The notes below the pieces were generated by a model, which saw nothing but the letters and a program-made list of their open reading frames with translations, had not been told where the DNA came from and searched no databases. DNA of 64,000 nucleotides from Bilabrum cf. latius (taxonomy: Eukaryota; Bigyra: Bicosoecida; Bigyra; Bicosoecida), in assembly GCA_965178125.1 (NCBI GenBank), contig OZ237756.1, forward strand, positions 868,001 to 932,000. The letters run 5' to 3'. Within the stretch, counting starts at the first letter, position 1. Each line of letters starts with the position of its first letter. Below are positions 11,537-22,000 of this stretch, one piece after another. The translations under genes were made by a program, and so were the position numbers.

Positions 11537-12415
11537 TCACACCCGCCGCGCCGCCATCACGAGCGCAGCACCCCCAAGCCCAAGGCCGAGAGCAGCGGCA
11601 GCAGCAGCGGCGGAGGCCCCGTGAGCAGCCCCCGAGGAGCAGACCATGGGATCGTACTCGTCATCATGGTCATGGTCATGCTCACCATCATCGTGGTCAT
11701 GCTCATGCTCATGGTCGTCGTGCTCGTGCTCCGACTCGGCGTTGCACTCGGCCGCCTCGCAGGCGTCCTCGAACTCGTGGAGGGCCTCTTCCACCGCCTC
11801 CGTAGGACCCACCTCAGGGCACAGGTCGTGCCAGGCGCGGAGCTTGCGGTAGGACGCGGTGCACTCGTCACTCCCGCAGGCGGTGCTGCAGGAGGACTGC
11901 TCCATCATCGTGATGGTGGATTCCACGCCGGCTTGGTCCGAGCACGACACCTCTGGGCAGGTGGGCAGGCTCTCGTTCCGGGCGCGGCGGACGAAGCACT
12001 CGTCACACGACTCTTCGAACGCGTGCACTCCGTTGGCCACGTCGGTTGGGATGGTGCTGGGCAGGCAGTAGTCGTGGTGCGCCTGCACGTAGTGGTAGGC
12101 GGCGCGGCATCCGGTGACACCGGCACAGGAAGTGGAGCAGCGGCGTTCGGGATCCGCAAGCACGGTGAATTCGTGGCGAAGACGTGCGGTGTCGGAGCAG
12201 TTGAAGACCCATCCCTCCTGCTGCGCCTCGCAGCCGCAGTCGCGCAGATGGTCGTTGTCCTCGTGCCCGTGGCCATGATCGTGCTCCTCGTCGTCGTCAT
12301 GATCGTGCTCGTCGCCTTCATGGTCGTGAAGGAAGCGTTGCATGAAAGAAAGAACTCCGTACTGTTCCATCGGGGGCTCGGCGCCCGCGGATTGGGCGGC
12401 CGCTCCCGAGATGGC
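11537..12415 (-). CDS. His/Asp- and Cys-rich surface or secreted protein, C-terminal membrane anchor
   Basis: The main exon ends at TGA 11537-11539. From residue M (12370) there is a His/Asp cluster (HDHEGDEHDHDDDEEHDHGH), then two Cys-rich repeats, each with a W/Y...HxxYCxxxIP or RxxHDxC core and a closing FE(E/D)xCxxC or FEDACEAAEC. A second His-rich block (EHEHDDHEHEHDHDDGEH) precedes a hydrophobic C-terminus with small residues ending in ARRV, typical of a membrane or GPI anchor signal. The segment before M, ISGAAAQSAGAEPP, looks like the end of a signal peptide and follows a CTAG acceptor at 12416, so a first exon with the signal peptide is expected upstream but was not located. Metal binding at the cell surface is the likely role; this is inferred from composition. 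I recall similar Cys repeats from algal proteins but cannot name a family. Confidence 0.7.
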   Translation of the reverse strand, partial: AISGAAAQSAGAEPPMEQYGVLSFMQRFLHDHEGDEHDHDDDEEHDHGHGHEDNDHLRDCGCEAQQEGWVFNCSDTARLRHEFTVLADPERRCSTSCAGVTGCRAAYHYVQAHHDYCLPSTIPTDVANGVHAFEESCDECFVRRARNESLPTCPEVSCSDQAGVESTITMMEQSSCSTACGSDECTASYRKLRAWHDLCPEVGPTEAVEEALHEFEDACEAAECNAESEHEHDDHEHEHDHDDGEHDHDHDDEYDPMVCSSGAAHGASAAAAAAALGLGLGGAALVMAARRV

Positions 12416-13081
12416 CTAGTGGCAAGACGCATCTTCGAGGTGGTCCCCGTGGCATTGCGCGTGATTGTGAGTATCGATCTGCTCCGATACGCACATTCCT
12501 GGCACAGCAATCAAGCACACCTGCAAAGATGTAGTGTTGGGCACAAAATACGTGTTCGCAAATCGGTATCAGAGCAAAATCATTCGCAGCTGACACAATG
12601 GAAAGCAGACCACGATCGCAAGATTCAGCACCGTCTCACCCCGCAAACGGCAGCCGATGCGACCAGACGGCTGGCACAGTAATTGCATTGCTAATTCTTC
12701 ATGGCGATCTGGCTATTTTCCTTTGGATCCAGGCGAAAAATCGGTAGTTGCAGCTAGAGAAATGATCGTGCGGCTCCGCGCAGGAGGCACGTGGCCGATG
12801 CTGGCGAGGTTCCGCAAATTATGTTGGTTGCAACCGCTCGCAAGGTCGAAAGATCAAACAGACGATAGAAAAACAATCTCGACATAATTGGTCATTATAA
12901 TTGCATCATCCGTAGTGCTATCCAATGTTAGGGGCATGCATGCGAGGGAGGCTCTAATTTTGTGTGTCGTTCGATTCAAATCAGTAGTACTGATTCAGTA
13001 CAGCAGGAGTTCGGGCCGAAGATGGGCTTCAGCTGCCTCATCTCCCAGGCCTGCTTGTCAACGAAATCTTGCCTCGACATC
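12416..13081. other. Intergenic with a decayed villin-headpiece copy at its right end
   Basis: Most of this 665-bp stretch shows nothing beyond possible 5' exon sequence of the His/Cys-rich gene. From about 12990 to 13130 the minus strand resembles the villin headpiece module at 14812-14940, including the shared downstream CTGATTTGAATCGA, so this is a duplicated 3' end. Confidence 0.55.
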
Positions 13082-14581
13082 TCAAATACCTCGGCCGGGT
13101 GTACATTCGGAGGTATTCCTCCTTCCGGCGAGCAAGGCATTGATCCGTGCAGCCACCGCATCGGTACCCCCCTCATCCGGGTGCGGTGTGACGAGTATCC
13201 TATCGATGGGTCCCGACCCGCAACCCAGGCAACCCGCCTCAACCTACCCACCCCCTTCCGCCCGCCACTTTGACCACTCCCTCGCGTACTGCGATCGTGG
13301 AAACTCGTCGCTCAGGTCTTCCAGCGACACGTTGACGCGGTACTCGTCATACAGCTCGGGCCTCACCATTGGACGCAGCTCCAGCACCAGGTGCTGCCCC
13401 GCCGGCCCAAAGTCGGCACAGAAGCACTCGTCGGTGCAAGAGAACAGGCCAAGGAAGGAGCCCACAGCCTGGATGATTACCCTACCACCTGTCGTATGCG
13501 GTGACCAAGTCCCATTTTGACCACCCCCTCTCCGTGTTTGGCCACCCTCCAGCCGCTCCCACCGCCCAGAGTCCCCCGTTCCATCGCTAGCCCCACCACC
13601 ACCGCCGTTGCTGCCCCTCCACAGGCATGCCAGGGAACAACAGCCCCCGCACGCTCCCCGACCAAGCCCGGCCCGCGCCATGTCTCGGCCCGTTGCAGTC
13701 CTGGCAGAGACCAGCAGCCTCTCGCTGAGCATGGGGGACCAGGCAGAGTCGCAGGCCATGAGATGAGACACGCATGGCACACGCCCGCACATCACGCCGG
13801 TTGCGGAACCGGGCGCCGCGCCGAGGTCCCCGCGGTGCACTGGGAGGATCTTGTTCGGCTTGAATCGGGGGGGCAGGCGAACCCACTCGTCACTCGCGTC
13901 TGGACGCGTGCGAGGACTGCAGCATACGCATTCTCGTCGCCTGGCCTCCCGCCACTCTTCCAGCGTCAACGCCGCGCGAGCAGCTGCCCGGGCATCCAAC
14001 TCCGCCTCCCCATTGGGATGGGCCGCAGAGGTGATACCGCGTCCTATGCCGAATGCGCCACCGGCAAATCGTAACCTGCGGCCATACTGCAGCATCAGAA
14101 ACAGCGCCAGTAATCCAAACGTAAGTCCAGTGAAGCCTGATATGGTCGTGATAGACCAATAGGCTACATATTCGCAGTCCTGGCGAAGCTGGGCATCGGC
14201 GTCGTCGTCCCTCGAATAAAAGTCGTCGTTGCCTTCTCCATCGCCGCGCTTTGGGCATGCCCTTCCATCGCTACCATGGCTTGGCTTCGGGTATTTCTTG
14301 GCGAGCAATGGGCTGGTAATGATGGATGCGGTGCCTCCCAGCATCAACACAGTTGCAAGTACTATTAAACAGAGTTGCCGGCCCCTTGGCTCTGCCAGTT
14401 TTAGATCGATAGAAGCTTTTGTTTCAAAGAATCGTGCCTTTGAGACATGATAGTCTTTAATGGCCAAACTTCGATGCAGTAAGAGGGTGCCACCCACAGA
14501 TCTGATGTTGCTGACCGCGTCCAGCCTTTGATCGCTCTAGAGTGACACGCAGGGCGCAGCTGCCGGGCCAGGACGCTGCAT
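13082..14581 (-). CDS. Two-transmembrane protein of unknown function with frameshifted headpiece tail
   Basis: 499 residues from ATG 14581 to TGA 13082-13084, with TAG as Gln at 14537-14539 and 13244-13246. Two membrane spans are visible: LCLIVLATVLMLGGTASIIT (about 90-110) and TISGFTGLTFGLLALFLMLQ (about 155-175), followed by a basic Cys-containing stretch and a long Gly-rich cytosolic or luminal tail. The last ~15 codons overlap, in another frame, a villin headpiece-like sequence (AEVFEMSRQDF...QAWEMRQLKPIFG). Compared with the intact copy at 14812-15008, one base is missing near 13105, so the gene probably once ended in a headpiece and now stops early. No family is recognised for the membrane part. 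Confidence 0.6.
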
Positions 14582-14811
14582 AAAGTAGTCACTACGTTTG
14601 GTGCTCAAGCTTGATAGCTTCAGGTGCGGGGTGATTGTTGTGGTGTGTTGGCGAAGGCAAACGAGCAACGACGGAACCTTCGGCGCAGCGTCCAGGAAAC
14701 GCCGCGGAAATCTGAGCTTGGATCCTCATTGCAGTAGCCTGTCAAACGGGTGTGCAGGCATGAAAGTCAGGAATGATTGCTCCAAATCTACCTACAGTAC
14801 ATCGATTCAAA

Positions 14812-15008
14812 TCAGAAGAGGCCGACGGCTTTCTTCAGCTATGCTCTCTTCCATGGCTTCTCCTCGGCGAACTCCTTCCGCGACATCCCGAACACCTCGG
14901 CGAAATCCGCATCCGTGAGGTACTCCTCCTTCCGCGAGAAATCAATTTCCAGGTCACCACCTCCTTTGGCGTCCCTAAGGATGGCTACATCCAATCGTGG
15001 GTAGTATG
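14812..15008 (-). CDS. Villin headpiece (VHP) C-terminal exon
   Basis: The minus frame reads RKEEYLTDADFAEVFGMSRK-EF...KPWKRA-Q-LKKAVGLF and stops at TGA 14812-14814 right after GLF, exactly where a C-terminal villin headpiece ends. The Gln is TAG 14839-14841, at the polar position before LKK. The F-actin-binding core (FAEVFGMSRKEF, W, LKK, GLF) is complete. Upstream, YYPRLDVAILRDAKGGGDLEID is open to about 15008, where a TGAG acceptor is possible. The 5' exons are not identified: the next sequence upstream on the strand is the end of the kinase-ARM gene, so this may be an alternative 3' exon of that gene or of a small separate gene. Confidence 0.65.
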
Positions 15009-15042
15009 CTCAGCCTGTCCAATCTAGTACCTTACATGACTC

Positions 15043-18000
15043 TCAGATGACGTTATACTGCTTTAGGCCAACAGATCTCACTGCAACAGTCTACAGCACC
15101 CATGCTGCACGCTCAGCCTCCTTGGCATTGCTCGTCCTCAGGAGTGCCATCAGCCCAGGCAGTGCGCCTGCATCCACCACGGCCTGCCTTCGGTCCTCCG
15201 ATCCGAGAGCGATGTTCCCAAGTGCCAACGCAGCATACTCGGCCTCCTTGCCCTTGCCCGACTCAAGAAGGCCCACCAGCCCAGGCAGTGCGCCTGCATC
15301 CACCACGGCCTGCCTTCGGTCCTCCGATCCGAGAGCGATGTTTTTAAGCGCCCCTGCAGCATACTCGGCCTCCTTGCCCTTGCTCGACCTCAGGAGTCCT
15401 ACCAGCCCAGGCAGTGCGCCTGCATCCACCACGGCCTGCCTTCGGTCCTCCGATCCAAGAGCGATGCATTTAAGCGCCCCTGCAGCATACTTGGCCTCCT
15501 TGCCCTTGCCCGACCCAAGAAGGCCCACAAGCCCAGGTAGTGCACCTGCATCCACCACGGCCTGCTATTGGCCATCAGATCCCGCTGCGACAGTCTACAG
15601 CACCCATGCTGCACGCTCAGCCTCCTTGGCCTTACCCGAGCCAAGAAGGCCCACCAGCCCAGGCAGTGCGCCCACATCCAACACAGCCTGCATTTGGCCT
15701 TCAGATCCGAGAGCGATGTTCCCAAGTGCCAAAGCAGCATACTCAGCCTCCTTGCCCTTGCCCGACTCAAGAAGGCCCACTAGCCCAGGCAGCGCACCTG
15801 TATTCACCACGGCCTGCCTTCGGTCCTCCGATCCAAGAGCGATGTTTTTAAGCGCCCCTGCAGCATACTCGGCCTCCTTGCCCTTGCTCGACCTCAGGAG
15901 TCCAACCAGCCCAAGCAGCGCTCCTGCATCTATTACGGCCTGTTTTCGGTCCTCCGATCCACTAACGATAGTCCACAGTGCACCTGCAGCATACTCGGCC
16001 TCCTTGCCCTTGCTCGACCTCAAGAGACCCACAAGCCGAGGTAGTGCACCTTCATCCATCACGGCCTGTTTTCGGCCTTCCGATCCAAGAGCGACAGTCT
16101 ACAGCGCCCCCGCAGCTCGCTCGGCCTGCTTACCCTTGTCGGATACCAGCAGGTCCACAAGCCGAGGCAGCGCACCAGCATCCACGAATCGGGTTCGTGC
16201 TTGGTCGCTCCCGTAGCACGTTTGCCAGACTACAAATGCCGCCGTTTCTGCAGTCATGCCGTCTTCAGAACTCAGTCTCTTCACGATTCTCTCCAGCTCG
16301 CCGTTGTTCGATAGAATGTAATCTACAATGCCAGTCCGAATATCATCCTCCCAATGCTGAGCATTGGCATCGCATTTACCGCGGCTAGGGATTCCCTCGA
16401 TTCGCAGATGCTACAGCACACGGTTCACCCCATCCCAGTCCCCATTCGATTTCAGCTCCTCGGCCAATTCCCTGCTTCTACTTACCGCTGGCTCGCACTC
16501 AGCACCACCAGCAGGTAAATCAGGCAGCAGAGTACTGGTGTCAGCGTTTTCAGCAATAGCTGCACTAGTGTTGGCCATTGCAAGCGTGCTCTCAATGGAT
16601 GACCCGAGTTCGGCCAATGTGACAGGAGAACTGCCACGCGTGTTCGAGCCGAGCTGTTTCGGAAGGAGCGGACCAAGAAACAACAGGCCACACGCGAACA
16701 GCAAGGTTGAGATGGCAGCGCACCAGCGCACTCTCGTCTGTGTGCCTGCTGGCGGTGCTGGCGGTGCTGGCGGTGCTGGCGGTGCTGGCGGTGCTGGCGG
16801 TGCTGGCGGTGCTGGCGGTGCTGGCGGTGCTGGCGGTGCTGACGGTACGGATCGCACCGAAGTCGTGGGAGGCACCGGCGAGAGAGGTCTATCAGATCGC
16901 AGCACACGCACCGCCTCCTCAACATCCATCCTGTCATCAGGGTCGATACACAGTAGGCCACGCACCATGTCGGCATACCACCCAGGACGATTGGACATCA
17001 TGCCGCGACCATCCATGGTAGCACCGCATGACTGCAGTGTAACTGCCAGCTACCCAGGCCTGGGCGTGCTCCCATCCTGCAGCTCACCAGGATACGAGTC
17101 GCCGAACGGGTGCTGCCCTCCCGTGGCCAGCTCGTGCAACAGCACACCCAGCTCCCATGATGCCTACTTCCCAAATGGTACCTCGGCTGTGTCGTCTCCT
17201 GCCGCCCCCCTGTTCCACCCGTCCAGCACCTCAGGGGCCAGGTGGGCCTGGTTGCCGCCCAGCCCGTCACCGGTTGCCCGGAGATATCTGAAGGTGACCT
17301 GATTCAGTGCCTCCTGGACACGGGCGGATGCAGGCAGAGTGGTTGCCCCACCAGCGGCCGAAGCTGCAGCAGAGATAGCTGAGGATGCTACATCTCCATC
17401 TGCATGCACGCGCAGCGAGCACCCGAAGTCGATCAGCACCGCCCGACCCACGCCCTCCGGACCCCCCTTCGAGTCCCACATCACGTTGTCCAGCTTCAGG
17501 TCACGGTGCACCACCCCGTGCTGCAGCAGGTGATGCACGCCATCCGCGATGTCGCTGGACAACTGCACAAGCACATCGTCAGGCATGGACCCCGGCTCAT
17601 CTCCTTCCACGATTTCCAAATGGTCGCACATGCGCCTCTGCAGCAGCTCCATGCCCACCATCTGGGCCTTGCGGGGCCGCAGAGGGGTGGCACCAGCGGA
17701 TGGTATGCCTTCTCTTGCATCATCATCATCATCGTCGCCACCGTCAATACACACCAGCCTTGCCTCAGACAGCCTGAGGGTCTTCACCATCCACAGGGGC
17801 GGCTCGCGGACGCACTCGAATAGGACGCGAGCCACGTTGCGGTGCTCGGGTAGGCGAGTGAGCACATCGAACTCTTTCTGGGAATCGATGGTTTCGACCT
17901 TTGACGTGGTCAGACCGTAATTGAATACAGTCTTGACTGCGATGTAGTCAAACGCTGGTGCACCATCGCTGGCCCCGGCATCTGTGGCACTTGCGGGAAT

Positions 18001-18225
18001 CGCCACTCTGTAGACAGCACCGAATCCGCCGCGCCCCAGCAAGACTCTCCCCCTTGCAGGTTTTACGCATTGAGCACACAGAATCATTGAAAATTGACGA
18101 CGCTGTACCGTGGTACCAGATTGTGTCATACGATATACCTCAATCACGCTCGCGGGAAGCTGGGGAGCGGGCATTAGCCAGGGATCGCTCTCACCGGCGC
18201 TACTGACAGGACCAATTGATGACAT
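15043..18225 (-). CDS. Protein kinase - transmembrane - ARM-repeat protein, copy 1
   Basis: 1,060 residues from ATG 18225 to TGA 15043-15045, with seven TAG codons read as Gln (17164, 17050, 16411, 16099, 15595, 15565, 15091). The N-terminal kinase domain has a complete Gly loop (LLGRGGFGAVYRVAI), VAIK-type lysine (YIAVKTVF), catalytic loop HRDLKLDN, DFG (LIDFGCSL), an APE equivalent (LAPEVLDGWN) and subdomain XI (LLCIDPDDRMDVEEAVRVL). A Ser/Pro-Ala-Pro linker, encoded by a 9-bp repeat, leads to one membrane span (AISTLLFACGLLFLGPLL, about residue 500). The C-terminal half has about ten armadillo-type repeats of 41-42 residues with the core DAGALPGLVGLL...EAEYAAGAL. It looks catalytically active. 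A receptor-like or scaffold kinase role is inferred. Confidence 0.85.
16745..16841. repeat. GGTGCTGGC 9-bp tandem repeat
   Basis: About ten near-perfect copies of GGTGCTGGC. In the minus-strand kinase gene they encode an (Ala-Pro-Pro)n linker between the kinase domain and the membrane span; copy 2 of the gene lacks it. Confidence 0.95.
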
Positions 18226-18255
18226 TAGAAACAATACTGTGAACTACGATTTCCT

Positions 18256-18876
18256 TTGGAGCACTCCGGAGTTCAGCAAGAAACCAGGACCGAAATATGC
18301 AACTCTACTCCAGACCAGACCTGCTCCAGACTGGACAATCACGATTTTATCACAATTGCACGTCACAATGCTTTAGTAGTTTTTGCGGCAACTTACCGGT
18401 GGGACCGCTCGTCGTGGAGGATTGGCAGCGACTGGCAAGAGGGGTCTGCTTTGCGGGCCGCGCATGCCACGAAGCTGGCCACTGGCAGCTACGGCAGGCC
18501 CGTCGACCTCGGAGCGCTCGGCGTCCGGATCGGAGGAGAAGACAAGTGGTGTCCTGGGACCGTGAGGACGCAGAAAGGGGCGGTACTCAGTGGCGTGCGG
18601 GTCGTACCCTTTGTGGTGGACGTGTTGGGGGGGATCGGGGAGAAGTCGGTCGAGTTCCTGTAGGTGCTCGATAAGCTGCGGAAGAAGAGGTAGGAGGACA
18701 AAGGGCGGCGGGTTTCGACTCGTCCGGCCAACGCGCGCCTCTCGTGGTCTTCTGTGGCAAAGGCTCGCCTCTCCGTTGCCGCCTAGCACTAGCAAAAGTG
18801 GACATGGTGGACGGGGTGGATGAAGCGGGAGGCGCAGACAGGGCAGGAATGTGGGAAGGGGGCGGTGGGGACCTGA
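18256..18876 (+). mobile_element. Possible retroelement reverse-transcriptase C-terminal relic
   Basis: A plus frame ending at TGA 18874-18876 and passing four TAG codons (18661, 18691, 18784, 18790) contains SGVRVVPFVVDVLGGIGEKS followed by VEFLQVL and then ARLSWSSVAKARLSVAA-Q-HQQ. In many eukaryotic non-LTR-type elements the protein after the polymerase domain has a P-F-x-(V/I)-(D/E)-x-(F/L)-G-x-(L/F)-G motif, then a W...LSVALQR-like motif; both are echoed here in the right order. No polymerase domain precedes it, so this is at best a short 5'-truncated fragment. It lies in the gap upstream of kinase copy 1. Similarity is from memory of the motif pattern; confidence is low. Confidence 0.4.
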
Positions 18877-19098
18877 GGGGTTCATGGGTTACGATTGGTG
18901 CTATAAGGAGACAGAGTCTGACTCATCGGATTCGTTGTTGACGTCAAATGAGATGATAAGCGTCTGTGCGATGAGGCACCAGCAGAGGGCACTCGTGCGA
19001 CAGAATCACCATGTATCCGAGTCCTCGCGGTAACCCAATCAATTAAATCCATGATATCACTAGCACGGCACACTGCTGGCCACCACCCAGGCCGTGCA

Positions 19099-22000
19099 CA
19101 TCACTCTATACCTAATGCTTCCAGAGCCGTTCTTGCCTTCTCCGATTCAGGGCCCTAGGCAGAGCTCCTTAGAATGCCGCGTGGACGGATGCCGCCTGCA
19201 TAGACCAGCGGGCCACTCGTCACACGCGATCTTGATTTTCGCGGTTTCCCAAAGTCCCGCAGTCGCCTCAGAGGGGCCACTGCACCTGCATCCACAATGG
19301 CCTGCTTCAGCAGGCCATGAGATCCTTTCGCAATACTACGGAGTGTCCACGCCGCGTGCATGGCTTCATCATCTTTACTCGAGCTTAGCAGGTTCACCAG
19401 CCTGGGCAGCGCACCTGCATCCACAACGGCCTGCTTCGTACGATCCGACCAACTGGCAGCGTTGCGCAGCGCCGCCGCCGCCGCCTCAGTGCCACGGCCC
19501 TTGTCCGATCTCAGCAGCCCAACCAGTCCAGGCAGTGCACCTGCGTCCATCACAGCTTGGACCAGCTCCTCCGATCCAGTAGCGATGTTCGCAAATGCAA
19601 ACGCCGCATTCCCAGCCTCGTTGCCCTTGTCCGATCCCAGCAAGACTACCAGCCCATGCAGAGCACCGGTGCCTACCACGGTCTACTTTAGCTCGCGCGG
19701 CCCCTTAGAAATCCTAGACATCGCCGCGGCCGCGTACTCAGCCTCGATTTCTCTCTCCGACCTCAGAAGGCCCACCAGCCCAGGCAGCGCACCTGCATTC
19801 ACAACGGCCGTTTTGAGGCCATCCGACCCAAGAAGAATATGCGCTAGTACTCCCAAGGCAGGCCCAGGCCTAGCTGCATGGTCAGCATCCGACCCCAGCA
19901 AGCCCACAAGACCAGGCAGCGCACCTGCATCTACGATAGCCTGCTTCAGGACGTCTCGCCCGGCAGCAATGTTCTGTAGCGCCCATGCCGCATTTTCGGC
20001 TTTGTCGCTGGTGGCCGACCCCAGCAAGCCCACAAGACCAGGCAGCGCACCTGCATCTACGATAGCCTGCTTCAGGACGTCTCGCCCGGCAGCGATATTC
20101 CGCAACACCTAGGCCGCATTTTCGGCTTTGTCGCTGGTGGTCGACCCCAGCAAGCCCACAAGACCAGGCAGCGCACCTGCACTCACGATGGCCAGCTTCA
20201 GGACGTCTGGCCCGGCAGCGATATTCCGCAACACCTAGGCCGCATTTTCGGCTTTGTCGCTGGTGGTCGACCCCAGCAAGCCCACAAGACCAGGCAGCGC
20301 ACCTGCACTCACGATGGCCTGCTTCAGGACGTCTGGCCCCGCAGCGATATTCCGCAACACCTAGGCCGCATTTTCGGCTTTGTCGCTGGTGGTCGACCCC
20401 AGCAAGCCCACAAGACCAGGCAGCGCACCTGCACTCACGATGGCCTGCTTCAGGACGTCTGGCCCCGCAGCGATATTCCGCACTGCCTTTGCCGCATTCT
20501 CGGCCTCCTTGCCCTTGTCCCATGATAGAAGGCTTACCAGCCCAGGCAGCGCACCTGCATCCACAAACATGCTCTGGGAAGCAGAATCTAAGGACGTCTG
20601 CCACACGATAAATGCCCCTATCAGTGCATCCGTTTCACGCTCTGTCCCGAGGCTCTCTGCTATCCTCTATATCTCGCCAGGATCGCACAGCACGTGCTTT
20701 TCGACATTGCTGCGGATTTCATTCAACAGCTGCTTTGAGACACCAGGCAACTGATCGGTCGAACGGATGCCCGACTCCACCCGCAGCTGCCAAAGCACTC
20801 GGTACACCCCATCCCAGTCCCCCTTTGATTGCAGTCCATCCACCAGCGCCCTGATCCTGACCACCGCTGATTCGCACTCCTCGCCCCCAGCAAGCAACGC
20901 AGGCAGCATGGCGCGGACGTCAGTATCTGGTCGAGTCCCCCTCTTGGATGTCCCACCAGATCGCAGCACACGCACCGCCTCCTCAACATCCATCCTGTCA
21001 TCAGGGTCGATACAAAGCAGCTCATGGACCATTATGATGTACCACCCCGGGCGCTTCAGCAATACATCATGATTTACAAATGGAGCCACACATGCATGCA
21101 ATGCAGCTGCCAGCTCTCCTGGTTTAGTCTTGGTGCCCTCCTGCAGTTCAGCAGGGTACGAGTCCCCAAACGGGTGCTTCCCTCCAGTGGCCAGCTCGTA
21201 CAGCAGCACACCAAGCGCCCATGAGGCTTGCTTCCCAAATGGTACCTCGGCTGTGTCGTCTCCTGCCGCCCCCCTGTTCCACCCGTCCAGCACCTCAGGG
21301 GCCAGATGGGCCTGGTTGCCGCCCAGCCCGGCACCGCCATACTTCAGCTCCCGGTACGTGACCAGGTCCAGCGCATCCTACACAGCGGATGCTTGCGGCG
21401 TATCAGCACCACTGGCTGTAGCAGCAGCGGGGTCGGCTGATACAGCAGCTCCATCTGCATGCACGCGCAGCGAGCACCCCAAGTCGATCAGCACCGCACG
21501 ACCCACGCCCTCCGGACCCCCCTTCGAGTCCCACATCACGTTGTCCAGCTTCAGGTCACGGTGCACCACCCCGTGCTGCAGCAGGTGATGCACGCCATCC
21601 GCGATGTCGCTGGACAACTGCACAAGCACATCGTCAGGCATGGACCCCGGCTCATCTCCTTCCATTGCCTGCAAATGGTCGCACATGCGCCTCTGCAGCA
21701 GCTCCATGCCCACCATCTGGGCCTTGCGGGGCCGCAAGGGGGCGGCGCCATCGGACGGTACACCTTCTCCGCCATCGGCATCATCGCCGTCAGTGTCAAT
21801 GCACACCAAACTCGGATCAGGCATCATCTCCACCATCCACAGGGGAGGCTCACACACGCACTCGAATAGGACACGAACCAAGTTGCGGTGCTCGGGTAGG
21901 CGAGCGAGCACATCGAACTCTTTCTGGGAATCGATGGTTTCGAGCTTAGAAGTGGACATAGCCCAGTTGAAAACGGTCTTGACTGCAATTTGATCGGTAT

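Noticed and set aside
11480-12682. 400-codon plus-strand hydrophobic ORF
   Set aside because: It is antisense to the His/Asp-rich protein: His and Asp codons read backwards as Met, Val and Ile. No family match.
15091-20606. TAG as tryptophan (TAG faces TGG in a few ARM repeats and at 16411)
   Set aside because: Those positions are variable (K, G, W, R, Q in other repeats). Conserved sites in dynein and the racemase and four CAA/CAG matches call for Gln.
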